DNA from: an uncultured bacterium
GTDB lineage: Bacteria; Bacillota; Clostridia; Oscillospirales; Acutalibacteraceae
Length of the DNA: 16,970 nucleotides
Reading direction: 5' to 3'
Assembly (NCBI GenBank): GCA_905215105.1
Contig: CAJMOI010000029.1
Location: 1-16,970 of the forward strand
The translations under genes were made by a program, and so were the position numbers. Every line of letters begins with the position of its first letter. Within the stretch, counting starts at the first letter, position 1. The notes under the pieces are model-generated. The model did no database searches, had not been told where the DNA came from, and saw only the letters and a list, made by a program, of their open reading frames with translations. Below are positions 5,919-13,294 of the stretch, piece after piece.

Positions 5919-7703
5919 ATGCTGTATCCCAAGATTGGCATTCGCCCCACCATCGATGGCCGCTGGGGCGGTGTCCGGGAAAGTCTGGAAGCCCAGACTA
6001 TGGAAATGGCGAAAAACGCCAAAGCACTGATTGAGGAAAACCTGCGGTACCCCGACGGTACGCCGGTTCAGTGCGTGATTGCTGATTCCACCATTGGCGG
6101 CGGTGCGGAAGCTGCGGCCTGTGCTGATAAATTCACCACGGAAAATGTGGTGGCTACCCTGACTGTCACCCGCTGCTGGTGCTACGGCAGCGAGACCTTT
6201 GACATGGACCCCCGCACTATCAAAGCCGTTTGGGGCTTTAACGGAACCGAGCGTCCCGGCGCGGTGTATCTGGCTGCTGTGCTGGCTGCACACGCTCAGA
6301 AGGGTCTGCCCGCCTTCTCCATTTACGGACATGATGTACAGGAAGCATCCGACACCAGCGTGCCCGCCGATGCCGCCGAAAAAATTCTGCGCTTTGCCCG
6401 GTGTGCCGTTGCAGCAGGCTGGATGAAGAACAAAGCCTATGTCAATCTGGGCGGTGTGGCCATGGGCATTGCCGGCAGCTATTGTGACGCGGCCATGTTC
6501 CAGAAGTATTTCGGCATCCGTCCCGAATGGGTGGACATGACCGAGATTATCCGCCGGATTACTCTGGGAATTTATGATCCGGAGGAGTATGAAAAGGCAC
6601 TGGCCTGGGTCAAGGCCAACTGCAAAGAGGGCTTTGACTGCAACGCCGGCAAAAACCTGCCGGAAATCATCACCCGCTCCAAGGTGGTTCCCGCCGATCA
6701 GGACTGGGAGTTCATCACCAAAATGACCATGGTCATGCGGGATATCCTCTATGGCAATCCCAAGCTGGACGAGCTGGGCTGGCACGAAGAAGCACTGGGC
6801 AAAAACGCAGTGGCCGGCGGCTTCCAGGGACAGCGCAACTGGACAGACTGGCTGCCCAATGCGGACTTTACCGAGGCAATTATGGCCAGCACCTTTGACT
6901 GGAACGGCCCCAAGATGCCCACGCCCTTCGCCACGGAAAACGACACCCTCAACGGTGTTGCCATGATGCTGGGAACACTGGTCACCGGCACTGCGCCCTG
7001 CTTCCACGATGTGCGCACCTATTGGAGCCCGGAAGCCTGTGAGCGTGTCACCGGCTACAAGCCCGAAGGCGTTGCCGCCAACGGCTTCATTCATCTGATT
7101 AACTCCGGCGCAACCGCACTGGATGGCTGCGGTGCTTCCACCAATGAAAAGGGCGAACATGTGATGAAGCCCTTCTGGGAAATGACCGACAAGGACGTCA
7201 GCGCCTGTCTGGAAGCTACCGACTGGTGCCGCGCCAATTACGAATACTTCCGGGGTGGCGGATTCTCCAGCCACTTCCGCTGTTCCGCCGAAATGCCCGT
7301 CACCATGCTGCGGGTCAACATTGTGGAAGGTGTCGGCCCGGTGCTCCAGTTGGCAGAAGGCTGGACCGCCAATCTGCCCGATGAGGTACATACTCCCATC
7401 GATCGGCGCACCGACCCCACCTGGCCCACCACCTGGTTTGTCCCCCGTCTCACCGGCAAGGGCGCTTTTTCCGATGTATACAGCGTCATGGCCAACTGGG
7501 GCGCTAACCACGGCGTAACTGTATACGGCCATGTAGGCGCCGATCTGGTCACACTGGCTTCCATGCTGCGAATTCCCGTAGCGCTGCACAACCTGGAAGA
7601 CAACCAGCTGTACCGTCCCCATTCCTGGGCCGCTTTTGGCACCAAGGATCTGGAAGCCGCCGACTTTGCCGCCTGCAAACACTACGGTCCTCTCTATCGA
7701 TAA
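5919..7703 (+). CDS. fucI: L-fucose isomerase
   Basis: This 594-aa manganese-dependent ketol isomerase converts L-fucose to L-fuculose, and also accepts D-arabinose in the family. The sequence resembles E. coli FucI (591 aa) throughout: K-I-G-I-R-P-T-I-D-G-R near the start, W-C-Y-G-S-E-T, W-G-F-N-G-T-E-R-P-G-A-V-Y-L, and near the C-terminus A-N-W-G-A-N-H-G-V. The metal ligands known for E. coli (Glu337, Asp361, His528) map to Glu340, Asp364 and His531 with a constant shift of three, so the active site looks intact. The ribosome binding site AAGGAGG is strong. It is the last gene of the operon; a hairpin follows at 7732-7783. No lactaldehyde reductase or transporter gene follows, so uptake and disposal of lactaldehyde are encoded elsewhere. 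Confidence 0.97.
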   Translation: MLYPKIGIRPTIDGRWGGVRESLEAQTMEMAKNAKALIEENLRYPDGTPVQCVIADSTIGGGAEAAACADKFTTENVVATLTVTRCWCYGSETFDMDPRTIKAVWGFNGTERPGAVYLAAVLAAHAQKGLPAFSIYGHDVQEASDTSVPADAAEKILRFARCAVAAGWMKNKAYVNLGGVAMGIAGSYCDAAMFQKYFGIRPEWVDMTEIIRRITLGIYDPEEYEKALAWVKANCKEGFDCNAGKNLPEIITRSKVVPADQDWEFITKMTMVMRDILYGNPKLDELGWHEEALGKNAVAGGFQGQRNWTDWLPNADFTEAIMASTFDWNGPKMPTPFATENDTLNGVAMMLGTLVTGTAPCFHDVRTYWSPEACERVTGYKPEGVAANGFIHLINSGATALDGCGASTNEKGEHVMKPFWEMTDKDVSACLEATDWCRANYEYFRGGGFSSHFRCSAEMPVTMLRVNIVEGVGPVLQLAEGWTANLPDEVHTPIDRRTDPTWPTTWFVPRLTGKGAFSDVYSVMANWGANHGVTVYGHVGADLVTLASMLRIPVALHNLEDNQLYRPHSWAAFGTKDLEAADFAACKHYGPLYR

Positions 7704-7731
7704 CAAGACTCTATCATAAATTGCTTTGCAA

Positions 7732-7783
7732 AACAGCACCCGCTCCCCTTCTGATTTGCCGTCTTAGGGGAGCGGGTGCTGTT
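7732..7783. terminator. Perfect 18-bp inverted repeat between convergent operons
   Basis: The arms at 7732-7749 and 7766-7783 are perfectly complementary over 18 bp with a 16-nt loop. The hairpin lies between the convergent fucI and SDR genes. The flanks are only modestly T-rich (GTTGTTT after it on the plus strand; TGTTTTGC on the minus strand), so termination in both directions is likely but without a classic long U-run. The stem is longer and more perfect than a simple terminator needs. Confidence 0.75.
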
Positions 7784-7812
7784 GTTTCATATTAAATCAT
7801 CTGACTTGCGTT

Positions 7813-8892
7813 TTACTGGGAATTGCGCATACTTTCAATCAGCCGCCGGAACATCTCTTCCAGCCCGGTTTCCGCCTTCCAGCCCAGAGACTGGAGCTTA
7901 CGGCTATCCAGACGAATGACCATTTCCGGATTATAGCCAAAGGAAGCCAGATCCTTGGGCATATCGAATTGCAGCTGAATCTCGCTTTCCGGCAGCAGGC
8001 CGCACACCATCTGCGCCATTTCCCGGATGGAAACTGCCGTGTCCATATTCGTCACGTTATAGGCTTCCCCTGCCCCGCCTTTCAGCAGGATATACAGCAG
8101 GGCGCTGACAGCGTCCCGGGTATAGCAATAGCTGCGCACCGTATTTCCGGCAGTATGGAGCACGATGTCGCGCTTTTCAATGGCACAGCGGGCAAACTCC
8201 GCGAACACCCGACCGTCATTGTATTCCACGCCGGGACCGAAGGTCTGGGACAGACGGGCCACCTTGACCGGTACGCCGTATTCGGCGGCATAGGAAGCAC
8301 AGAGGCATTCCACCATGCGCTTGCCCTCGGAATAGCTGCTGCGCACCTGCAGCGGGTCCAGATAGCCGCTGTATTTTTCATCAATCAGTCCGGCATCTGC
8401 TGCGGGCGTGCCGTAGACTTCCAGAGAGGACAGATAGACGAAGCCCTGCACCTTTTTTTCCACCGCCAGATCCAGCAGATGGCGGGTGCCGTCAATAGCG
8501 GTAAAGATGGTCTCTACCGGATGGGACACAAAATACTGAGAGCTGGTAGCGCTGGCGCCGTGAATGATGTAGTCCACCGGCTCGTCCAGAGAAAGAGGCT
8601 GGTTGATATCGCCGGTTTTCACCGTCAGGTCTCCCCGGTTCAGCAGTTCTCCAAAGACTCTCTCCGCCTTTTCCCGGCTTCTGACAAAGGCAATGGTTTT
8701 CACGCCCACCTGGTGCATCCGGTTCAAACAAGACAGCGCCCGCACAACCTGAGAACCGATCAAACCGGTAGCGCCGGTAACCAGTACTGTTTTGCCGGAA
8801 AGCTCCCCAGCAAAGGGGAAGGATTCCGCGATTTTTTCCAGATCTTCCTGTAAAATGGTATCAAATGGGCTTTCTGCCTGCGTGATATTCAT
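7813..8892 (-). CDS. NAD-dependent epimerase/dehydratase (extended SDR)
   Basis: This 359-aa protein is an extended short-chain dehydrogenase of the nucleotide-sugar epimerase/dehydratase type. After an N-terminal extension of about 33 residues comes V-T-G-A-T-G-L-I-G (38-46), the NAD(P) loop. Y-L-S-S-L-E-V-Y-G (153-161) carries the catalytic Ser, and S-Y-S-E-G-K (186-191) gives the Y-x-x-x-K pair Tyr187/Lys191. F-G-P-G (218-221) and R-S-Y-C-Y-T-R-D (253-260) are typical of extended SDRs that bind nucleotide sugars. It probably modifies a nucleotide-activated sugar or polyol for the surface polymer made by the neighbouring genes; the exact reaction cannot be read from sequence. GGAGG lies 9 nt before the ATG. 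It is the last gene of the minus-strand unit, 36 bp after the acyltransferase gene. Confidence 0.88.
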   Translation of the reverse strand: MNITQAESPFDTILQEDLEKIAESFPFAGELSGKTVLVTGATGLIGSQVVRALSCLNRMHQVGVKTIAFVRSREKAERVFGELLNRGDLTVKTGDINQPLSLDEPVDYIIHGASATSSQYFVSHPVETIFTAIDGTRHLLDLAVEKKVQGFVYLSSLEVYGTPAADAGLIDEKYSGYLDPLQVRSSYSEGKRMVECLCASYAAEYGVPVKVARLSQTFGPGVEYNDGRVFAEFARCAIEKRDIVLHTAGNTVRSYCYTRDAVSALLYILLKGGAGEAYNVTNMDTAVSIREMAQMVCGLLPESEIQLQFDMPKDLASFGYNPEMVIRLDSRKLQSLGWKAETGLEEMFRRLIESMRNSQ

Positions 8893-8928
8893 GAGTAAAT
8901 TCCTCCAAAATAATGAAGACGTATTCTT

Positions 8929-10056
8929 TTAAACCGATTTACGGACAAACACTCTTTTGATCCCGTCTGCGTGCTTTCTGAGGAAAGTCTGAATCAATCC
9001 CACAACCACCATACAAATCACGGCGGTCACAATAGAAAAGAGCACAAATACCGCAATCGTCTGATAATATCCCCAATCCGGCTCCAGATACCGGATGACT
9101 CTGCGGCACGCCGAATGACAGAGATACAGCGCCAGACTGAACCGATTGGTGGCCTTGATGAAATTGTGATCGAAGATATGACCCAAAATCGACTGTTTAC
9201 TGGTGGTAATGGAAATCGCAAAGAAATACAGGAACAGCTCGACAAACACATAGTCCGCTTCCATAAAATGCATGCCCAGCAGTACCCACAGATAGCATCC
9301 CCATTCCACAAGAGCCAGCAAAACCCGGGAAAAGGTGGTAAACGGCACCTTTTTCAGCTTTTCAGATACCACATATACAGTACAACCGATATTCAGTCCC
9401 ACCACAGCCCGGAGAATCTCCTTGGTGACGAAGATATCCAGCTCGTATGTCAATTTGAAATTACCGAATTTCTGACACATATACCCTGCCACCAGAATGG
9501 CAGACAGAGGCGCAATGACATGCAGGTACATATCCTTGTATTTCCTCAGCAGAGGATACAGGAAGCACATGGCCAGCAGCATGGCGGAAATATACCAGGT
9601 CATTCCCAGCACGGTGGTTTCCTCTAAACCGGAGGTAGACAGCAGAAAGAAATTCGGGATACTCAGGCTCAGCTTTTTCACAATCTGACTCAGTCCCGAC
9701 ACCTGCCGAAGGTCAATGTAAATATACAACACCAGACTGATGAAATATCCGAACAGATAATAGGGTAAAATGGACTTGATCTTGTGCCAGATAAATCCGG
9801 CAGTTTCCTTTCCAAGGGTCCCCCGTTCCGGGTCCGGCTTTTTCACCGCAGATACCGCCATAAAATAGCCGGACAGGATGAAGAAAAATTCCACTGCCGT
9901 GGCGCCGATGTTGAAAATATTTCTGCCGTCACCAATCTGGCCTCCGTGATAAATGACAATCACAAAGGTAAAGACCAGTTTCCAGAAATCCAACCCTCCG
10001 TTATAGCGGGAACTGAGGGATTTTGCATGGGATAAAGGCTTTTCTGTTTGATTCAT
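8929..10056 (-). CDS. Acyltransferase family 3 membrane protein (OafA/YrhL type)
   Basis: This 375-aa integral membrane protein has about ten predicted hydrophobic segments. The first, F-W-K-L-V-F-T-F-V-I-V-I-Y-H (24-37), ends in the conserved His37. The signature F-F-F-I-L-S-G-Y-F-M-A (57-67) is a hallmark of the acyltransferase_3 family. Such proteins transfer acetyl or other acyl groups from the cytosol to surface glycans. Given its neighbours, it probably O-acylates the polyol-phosphate polymer. I use the ATG at 10056, which has GGGGAG just upstream; an in-frame ATG at 10068 lacks a ribosome binding site. It starts 17 bp after the cytidylyltransferase stop, so the two are surely one transcript. 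The donor and the modified residue are unknown. Confidence 0.88.
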   Translation of the reverse strand: MNQTEKPLSHAKSLSSRYNGGLDFWKLVFTFVIVIYHGGQIGDGRNIFNIGATAVEFFFILSGYFMAVSAVKKPDPERGTLGKETAGFIWHKIKSILPYYLFGYFISLVLYIYIDLRQVSGLSQIVKKLSLSIPNFFLLSTSGLEETTVLGMTWYISAMLLAMCFLYPLLRKYKDMYLHVIAPLSAILVAGYMCQKFGNFKLTYELDIFVTKEILRAVVGLNIGCTVYVVSEKLKKVPFTTFSRVLLALVEWGCYLWVLLGMHFMEADYVFVELFLYFFAISITTSKQSILGHIFDHNFIKATNRFSLALYLCHSACRRVIRYLEPDWGYYQTIAVFVLFSIVTAVICMVVVGLIQTFLRKHADGIKRVFVRKSV

Positions 10057-10073
10057 AAAACTCCCCATCCGGC

Positions 10074-10856
10074 TTATTTCTTCTGAGTTCTCCGACGGAT
10101 GCTGTTCATCCGGGATTCAATCTGATCGGTAAGACCAAGGCCGAATGCCTGCTCGTTTTCCTTATAGGTCAGCAGAGCCCGGAACATATACACGTCTTCC
10201 GGCGTTGTCACCTTGATGTTGCCGCGGTTTCCGGGAACCATATGGGCGGTCTGACCCAGCACACGGATCAGCGTACAGGAGTCCACCAGATTGTCATAAC
10301 GAGTAGGCATGCTGCGAACCTGATCGTGGGCAGCAATAATGTCCTTGAGGTAGAAGCTCTGGGGCGCCTGTGCCGCATAGGTCTCCTTGCGGAAGGGAAC
10401 ACTATCCACCACGTCGCCGGTCTTGCTCAACAGAATGGTCTCATAGCAGGAAGTGCAGGTAATGGCATTGCCATTGGCCTCTACGCCCTCGATGTTGTTG
10501 GCAATGACTTCGTAGGTAATGAAGGGACGCACGCCGTCATGAATCAGCACGATGGAATCACCGGGATTTTCGGATTCCGCCTTTTTCAGTGCATTGTAAA
10601 TGGAATCCTGACCGGTTTCGCCACCGGCCACAATGCCGCAGACCTTATTCAGCCGGAACTCCTTGCAGAGGTCATCCATATAGGGAATATATTTTTCCAG
10701 TACGGAAATATAGATTTTGTCGATCATGTCGTGATTCTGGAACAGCTGAAGGGTATGGACAATGATAGGTTTTCCGTTGATTTCCAGAAACTGCTTGGGA
10801 ATACCGGCGCCCATACGGACGCCGCTACCGCCGGCAAAAATAATTGCAATATTCAT
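10074..10856 (-). CDS. tarI: IspD/TarI-family cytidylyltransferase, probable ribitol-5-phosphate type
   Basis: This 260-aa enzyme transfers CMP from CTP to a polyol phosphate. The nucleotide loop is F-A-G-G-S-G-V-R-M-G (7-16) followed by P-K-Q-F-L-E (20-25). I-H-D-G-V-R-P-F (105-112) and A-A-Q-A-P-Q-S-F (161-168) are family blocks, and G-N-I-K-V-T-T-P-E-D (212-221) resembles the N-I-K-V-T-T-P segment of TarI. FAGG in place of the usual AAG, and the gene's position beside a TagF-like transferase, favour CDP-ribitol (or a similar CDP-polyol) over methylerythritol synthesis, although IspD cannot be excluded. About 30 C-terminal residues (Arg/Lys-rich at the end) extend past the core. AAAGGA lies 9 nt before the start. 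It is separated from the upstream TagF-like gene by 103 bp containing a terminator-like hairpin. Confidence 0.88.
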   Translation of the reverse strand: MNIAIIFAGGSGVRMGAGIPKQFLEINGKPIIVHTLQLFQNHDMIDKIYISVLEKYIPYMDDLCKEFRLNKVCGIVAGGETGQDSIYNALKKAESENPGDSIVLIHDGVRPFITYEVIANNIEGVEANGNAITCTSCYETILLSKTGDVVDSVPFRKETYAAQAPQSFYLKDIIAAHDQVRSMPTRYDNLVDSCTLIRVLGQTAHMVPGNRGNIKVTTPEDVYMFRALLTYKENEQAFGLGLTDQIESRMNSIRRRTQKK

Positions 10857-10910
10857 GGTTCAAAATCCTTTCTGCAAATACTTACGAAACGAGATTTTTC
10901 ACGGATATAC

Positions 10911-10947
10911 AAAAAGGGAGGCTCCAAAGCAGGCTTCAGAGCCTCCC
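10911..10947 (-). terminator. Terminator-like hairpin between the TagF-like and tarI genes
   Basis: On the minus strand a 9-bp GC-rich stem (10939-10947 with 10916-10924), extended by an inner 4-bp helix, is followed by TTTTT (complement of 10911-10915). It sits 13 bp past the TagF-like stop and 55 bp before the tarI start. It should end most transcripts of the first gene or reduce expression of the downstream three. I see no strong promoter between it and tarI. Confidence 0.8.
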
Positions 10948-10959
10948 CGTTTGACCAGA

Positions 10960-12735
10960 TCAGTTGGTGTCTTCTTCCGACTCCGGAACGGAGAAAACCA
11001 GCCGGGAAACATAATCCGCCTCTTCCTGCTTTTTCTTCAGCGCATCCCGGAATTCTTCCGGAATCTGGTCCAGAACGAACCAGTCAATAACGCGGTCAGA
11101 GGAATGGGTGTCGATATAATCGAAGTGTTTCTCCACATATTCTTCCACTTTTTCATACTCGAAATCCTGAGCGGCAAAAGCATCCATCAGCTCATCAAAG
11201 GTGTAGCAGATCTTTCCGGGAGCGGATTCCTCATAATCCCGATGGAAACCGCGGGAGAAGGAGTACTGCACCTTGTCAAAAGCAAAGAACATCATGGGCT
11301 TGCGCATCAGGGAGTATTCGAAGATATTGGAAGAATAGTCGGTAATTAACAGATCTGTGATATAGAACAGGTCGTTGATGTTGGGATAGGTGCCCACATC
11401 CAGAAATTTGTCCTGATATTCCTCAGGAATGGGCACACCGTCGTGAACCCAGGGATGCATCTTAAAGAGCACTACCCATTCGTCGCCGCAAAGCTCATAC
11501 AGGCGCTTGAAATCCAGCAGCGAATAAGGATAGTGAGCCGTTTTCCGGTTTTTGCCGCGGTAGGTAGGTGCGAAGAGCATCACCTTTTTCCCTTTGCACA
11601 TGGGATAGCTCTCATAAAGCTTTTCCGTCACTGTACGGCGATTATTTTCATCCAGATACTCGTCCATTCTGGGCATACCGGCAGGCAGCACCTGTTCGTC
11701 CAGAATTCCCCATACCTCAGAGAAGAAATGGGCGATATGGCGGGAGCCGGCAATACCGTACTGATACTGACGGTGACAGCTCTGAGGGGCAGGGCATCCA
11801 AAATGACCCCACCGGCTGTAACCGGAGGATTTGAAGCCTGCTCCTGCATGCCACAGCTGTACCATACGGGTACGGCTGTTCAGTTTTAACCAGTCAAATA
11901 CCGGTGCATGGTCGTCAATAAAAATCAGCTGGCTCATAGCAATTTTCCGCATCAGGGACAACCAGCTGCCATAGCTCTGCCGCTGGGAAGCCGCCATTCT
12001 GGCGGACAGCAGCAAAGTGTACTGCTCGTCCATCTTCCGCTCCTTCATCCGGTTGTACACTGCCATCTGGTTACCACCGCAGGTATTGCTCTGTTCGGAA
12101 ATAAACAGGACGGTATTGGTACGCTTACGATAAACAAAAGACCAGAACTTATAGACATTCCGCAAAAACGGACGGCGGTTCCGAGAAAGGGAACGACGGA
12201 TTGCCCGCACAGGATTGGGCAGATGATGTTTTTTATTGGAAGGAAATTCCATAGAGGAACGGGACAGGGATGCTACATACATAATCAGCGGCAAATCGTC
12301 CTCGCCTTCCGCTACATAGAAAAACACATTGTAAGCGCTTTTACTGTCATGATAGGGGAAAATTCGGGAATTATCATTGGTATGCCGAATCACATCGGGA
12401 GACGCCATCACGGTTGCCAGCTGATTGGTTCCCTGACACACAGCAATGCGGTAATTACCTCTGGGCAGACAGCGGTTTGCGCCATTATTGGTAATATTCA
12501 GCGTCAGCCGATACAGGTTCTCCTCCAGCTTTGTAATCTGGTATGCTGTTTTTGCACGATTCAGACCATTGACCGCATAAAAGGCCAGCGGAGCTTCTGT
12601 GTCTGCTCCCGGAAAAAACTCAATCTTTACGTCGATTTTCAGGAAGATACGCTCCCACTCCATATGGACTGCTGTTGCGGAAATCAACCGCAGCTCTTCC
12701 TTATTTTCAATCAAAATCTCAGGACTTTCCAACAT
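10960..12735 (-). CDS. TagF/TarL-like CDP-polyol:polyol-phosphate transferase
   Basis: This 591-aa protein belongs to the CDP-glycerol glycerophosphotransferase family, which builds teichoic-acid-type poly(polyol phosphate) chains at the inner membrane face. Residues 1-180 form a beta-rich N-terminal domain; a basic stretch near 178-206 may touch the membrane. The transferase domain (about 205-550) shows Q-L-W-H-A-G-A-G-F-K (293-302), F-A-P-T-Y-R-G (388-394), F-K-M-H-P-W (424-429), I-T-D-Y-S-S-N (464-470) and F-F-A-F-D (483-487), all family landmarks. The frame is open upstream, but ATG 12735 has AGAGAGG six nt before it and starts the recognisable domain. Beside the tarI-like gene its substrate may be CDP-ribitol or CDP-glycerol; sequence alone cannot decide. 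Whether it primes or polymerises is also open. Confidence 0.9.
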   Translation of the reverse strand: MLESPEILIENKEELRLISATAVHMEWERIFLKIDVKIEFFPGADTEAPLAFYAVNGLNRAKTAYQITKLEENLYRLTLNITNNGANRCLPRGNYRIAVCQGTNQLATVMASPDVIRHTNDNSRIFPYHDSKSAYNVFFYVAEGEDDLPLIMYVASLSRSSMEFPSNKKHHLPNPVRAIRRSLSRNRRPFLRNVYKFWSFVYRKRTNTVLFISEQSNTCGGNQMAVYNRMKERKMDEQYTLLLSARMAASQRQSYGSWLSLMRKIAMSQLIFIDDHAPVFDWLKLNSRTRMVQLWHAGAGFKSSGYSRWGHFGCPAPQSCHRQYQYGIAGSRHIAHFFSEVWGILDEQVLPAGMPRMDEYLDENNRRTVTEKLYESYPMCKGKKVMLFAPTYRGKNRKTAHYPYSLLDFKRLYELCGDEWVVLFKMHPWVHDGVPIPEEYQDKFLDVGTYPNINDLFYITDLLITDYSSNIFEYSLMRKPMMFFAFDKVQYSFSRGFHRDYEESAPGKICYTFDELMDAFAAQDFEYEKVEEYVEKHFDYIDTHSSDRVIDWFVLDQIPEEFRDALKKKQEEADYVSRLVFSVPESEEDTN

Positions 12736-12970
12736 TAGAAACCTCTCTTCAATCTTGCAGATAAACTGTCCGTGACAGTTTCCCATGGAACCTCTGCAAA
12801 TAAAATGAAAAAATTAAGAAAAATTCAGGTAAATCTCTTTTTGTCTCTATCCTGTCAACAGGGAAATCGGCTGTGCCGGACTGAAAAGGTTTGCACGCCC
12901 TATGGGAAACAGTATGGGCGTCCCGGATTTCACATTCTGTTCCGGTTCAGAAAAAAAGCCGGCAGAAAAC
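12736..12970 (-). other. Leader/promoter region of the polymer locus
   Basis: No gene is supported in this AT-rich stretch. On the minus strand there is a perfect TTGACA (complement of 12853-12858), but at 16-18 bp spacing only poor -10 matches such as GATTTA follow, so the promoter is uncertain. Farther upstream, ACGCCC...GGGCGT can form a small hairpin near 12894-12922. Confidence 0.4.
12763..12781. promoter_or_regulatory. Short perfect inverted repeat upstream of the TagF-like gene
   Basis: AAACTGTC (12763-12770) and GACAGTTT (12774-12781) form a perfect 8-bp inverted repeat with a 3-bp spacer, ending 28 bp before the start codon. It has no T-tract on the sense strand, so it is not a terminator. 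It could be an operator or an mRNA hairpin; the role is unknown. Confidence 0.45.
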
Positions 12971-13054
12971 AAAAAAACTGCTCAACGTTTTTATGGATGG
13001 CGATGCACTGATGCTGCCAAAAGAGCGGCGCCCGCCGTGCCAAACGTTAAGCAG
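12971..13054 (-). terminator. Terminator with long structured loop, after the small gene
   Basis: On the minus strand, CTGCTTAACGTTT (complement of 13042-13054) pairs over 13 bp with AAACGTTGAGCAG (complement of 12978-12990), one pair being U-G. TTTTTTT (complement of 12971-12977) follows. The loop is 51 nt and itself GC-rich with possible inner helices. The TAA of the small upstream ORF lies within the 5' arm. Confidence 0.75.
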
Positions 13055-13199
13055 AGGACAGATGAATCACAACTTCCGCAAGCATCAGGAATTCTACAGG
13101 CCCATTCAGGTCCTCAGCGTACTGCTGCAGCCTGCCCGTATTGCCGGCAAAAAAGTTTGCTGTCAGAGCCCGTGAGGTTTCCCGGATTTCTTTCATCAT
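13047..13199 (-). CDS. Small protein, 50 aa, unknown function
   Basis: I do not recognise this protein. It is 50 aa, starting MMKEIRETSRALTANFFAG, soluble-looking, with a charged N-terminal helix and a hydrophobic C-terminal part (V-E-F-L-M-L-A-E-V-V-I-H-L). There is no clear membrane span, signal peptide or cysteine. The ATG at 13199 follows GGTGA at 5 nt spacing; an in-frame ATG at 13211 would give 54 aa but lacks a good Shine-Dalgarno. The case for a real gene is contextual: a plausible promoter at 13242-13270, a start signal, and a strong terminator whose stem includes the stop codon. This forms a self-contained unit between the MATE gene and the polymer locus. Alternatively the transcript could be a regulatory RNA with a chance ORF. 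Confidence 0.5.
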   Translation of the reverse strand: MMKEIRETSRALTANFFAGNTGRLQQYAEDLNGPVEFLMLAEVVIHLSSA

Positions 13200-13241
13200 T
13201 GCTCTCACCATATTCACCACACGGAATCCGTTTGTAAAATC

Positions 13242-13270
13242 AGTGTATCATACACCGGGGATTTTGTCCA
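13242..13270 (-). promoter_or_regulatory. Promoter of the small 50-aa gene
   Basis: On the minus strand TGGACA (complement of 13265-13270, 5 of 6), a 17-bp spacer and TACACT (complement of 13242-13247, 4 of 6) form a plausible sigma-A promoter. Transcription would start near 13235, giving a transcript of about 265 nt that ends at the terminator at 12971-13054. Confidence 0.5.
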
Positions 13271-13294
13271 GAGTTTTTTACATTTTGCTCTGGA
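13267..13294. repeat. Inverted repeat overlapping the small gene's -35
   Basis: TCCAGAG (13267-13273) and CTCTGGA (13288-13294) are perfect 7-bp inverted arms with a 14-bp AT-rich spacer. One arm overlaps the -35 hexamer of the putative small-gene promoter. There is no adjacent T-tract on the minus strand, so an operator is more likely than a terminator. Confidence 0.4.

Noticed and set aside
5610..7739. Very long minus-strand open frame (709 aa) opposite fucI
   Set aside because: It is a shadow of the GC-biased codons of fucI. The translation has no recognisable domain and FucI on the plus strand is certain.
12772..13237. Several plus-strand frames of 79-111 codons in the gap before the MATE gene
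   Set aside because: They overlap one another in different frames, lack ribosome binding sites, have low-quality translations, and run antisense to the leader of the polymer locus and to the probable small gene.
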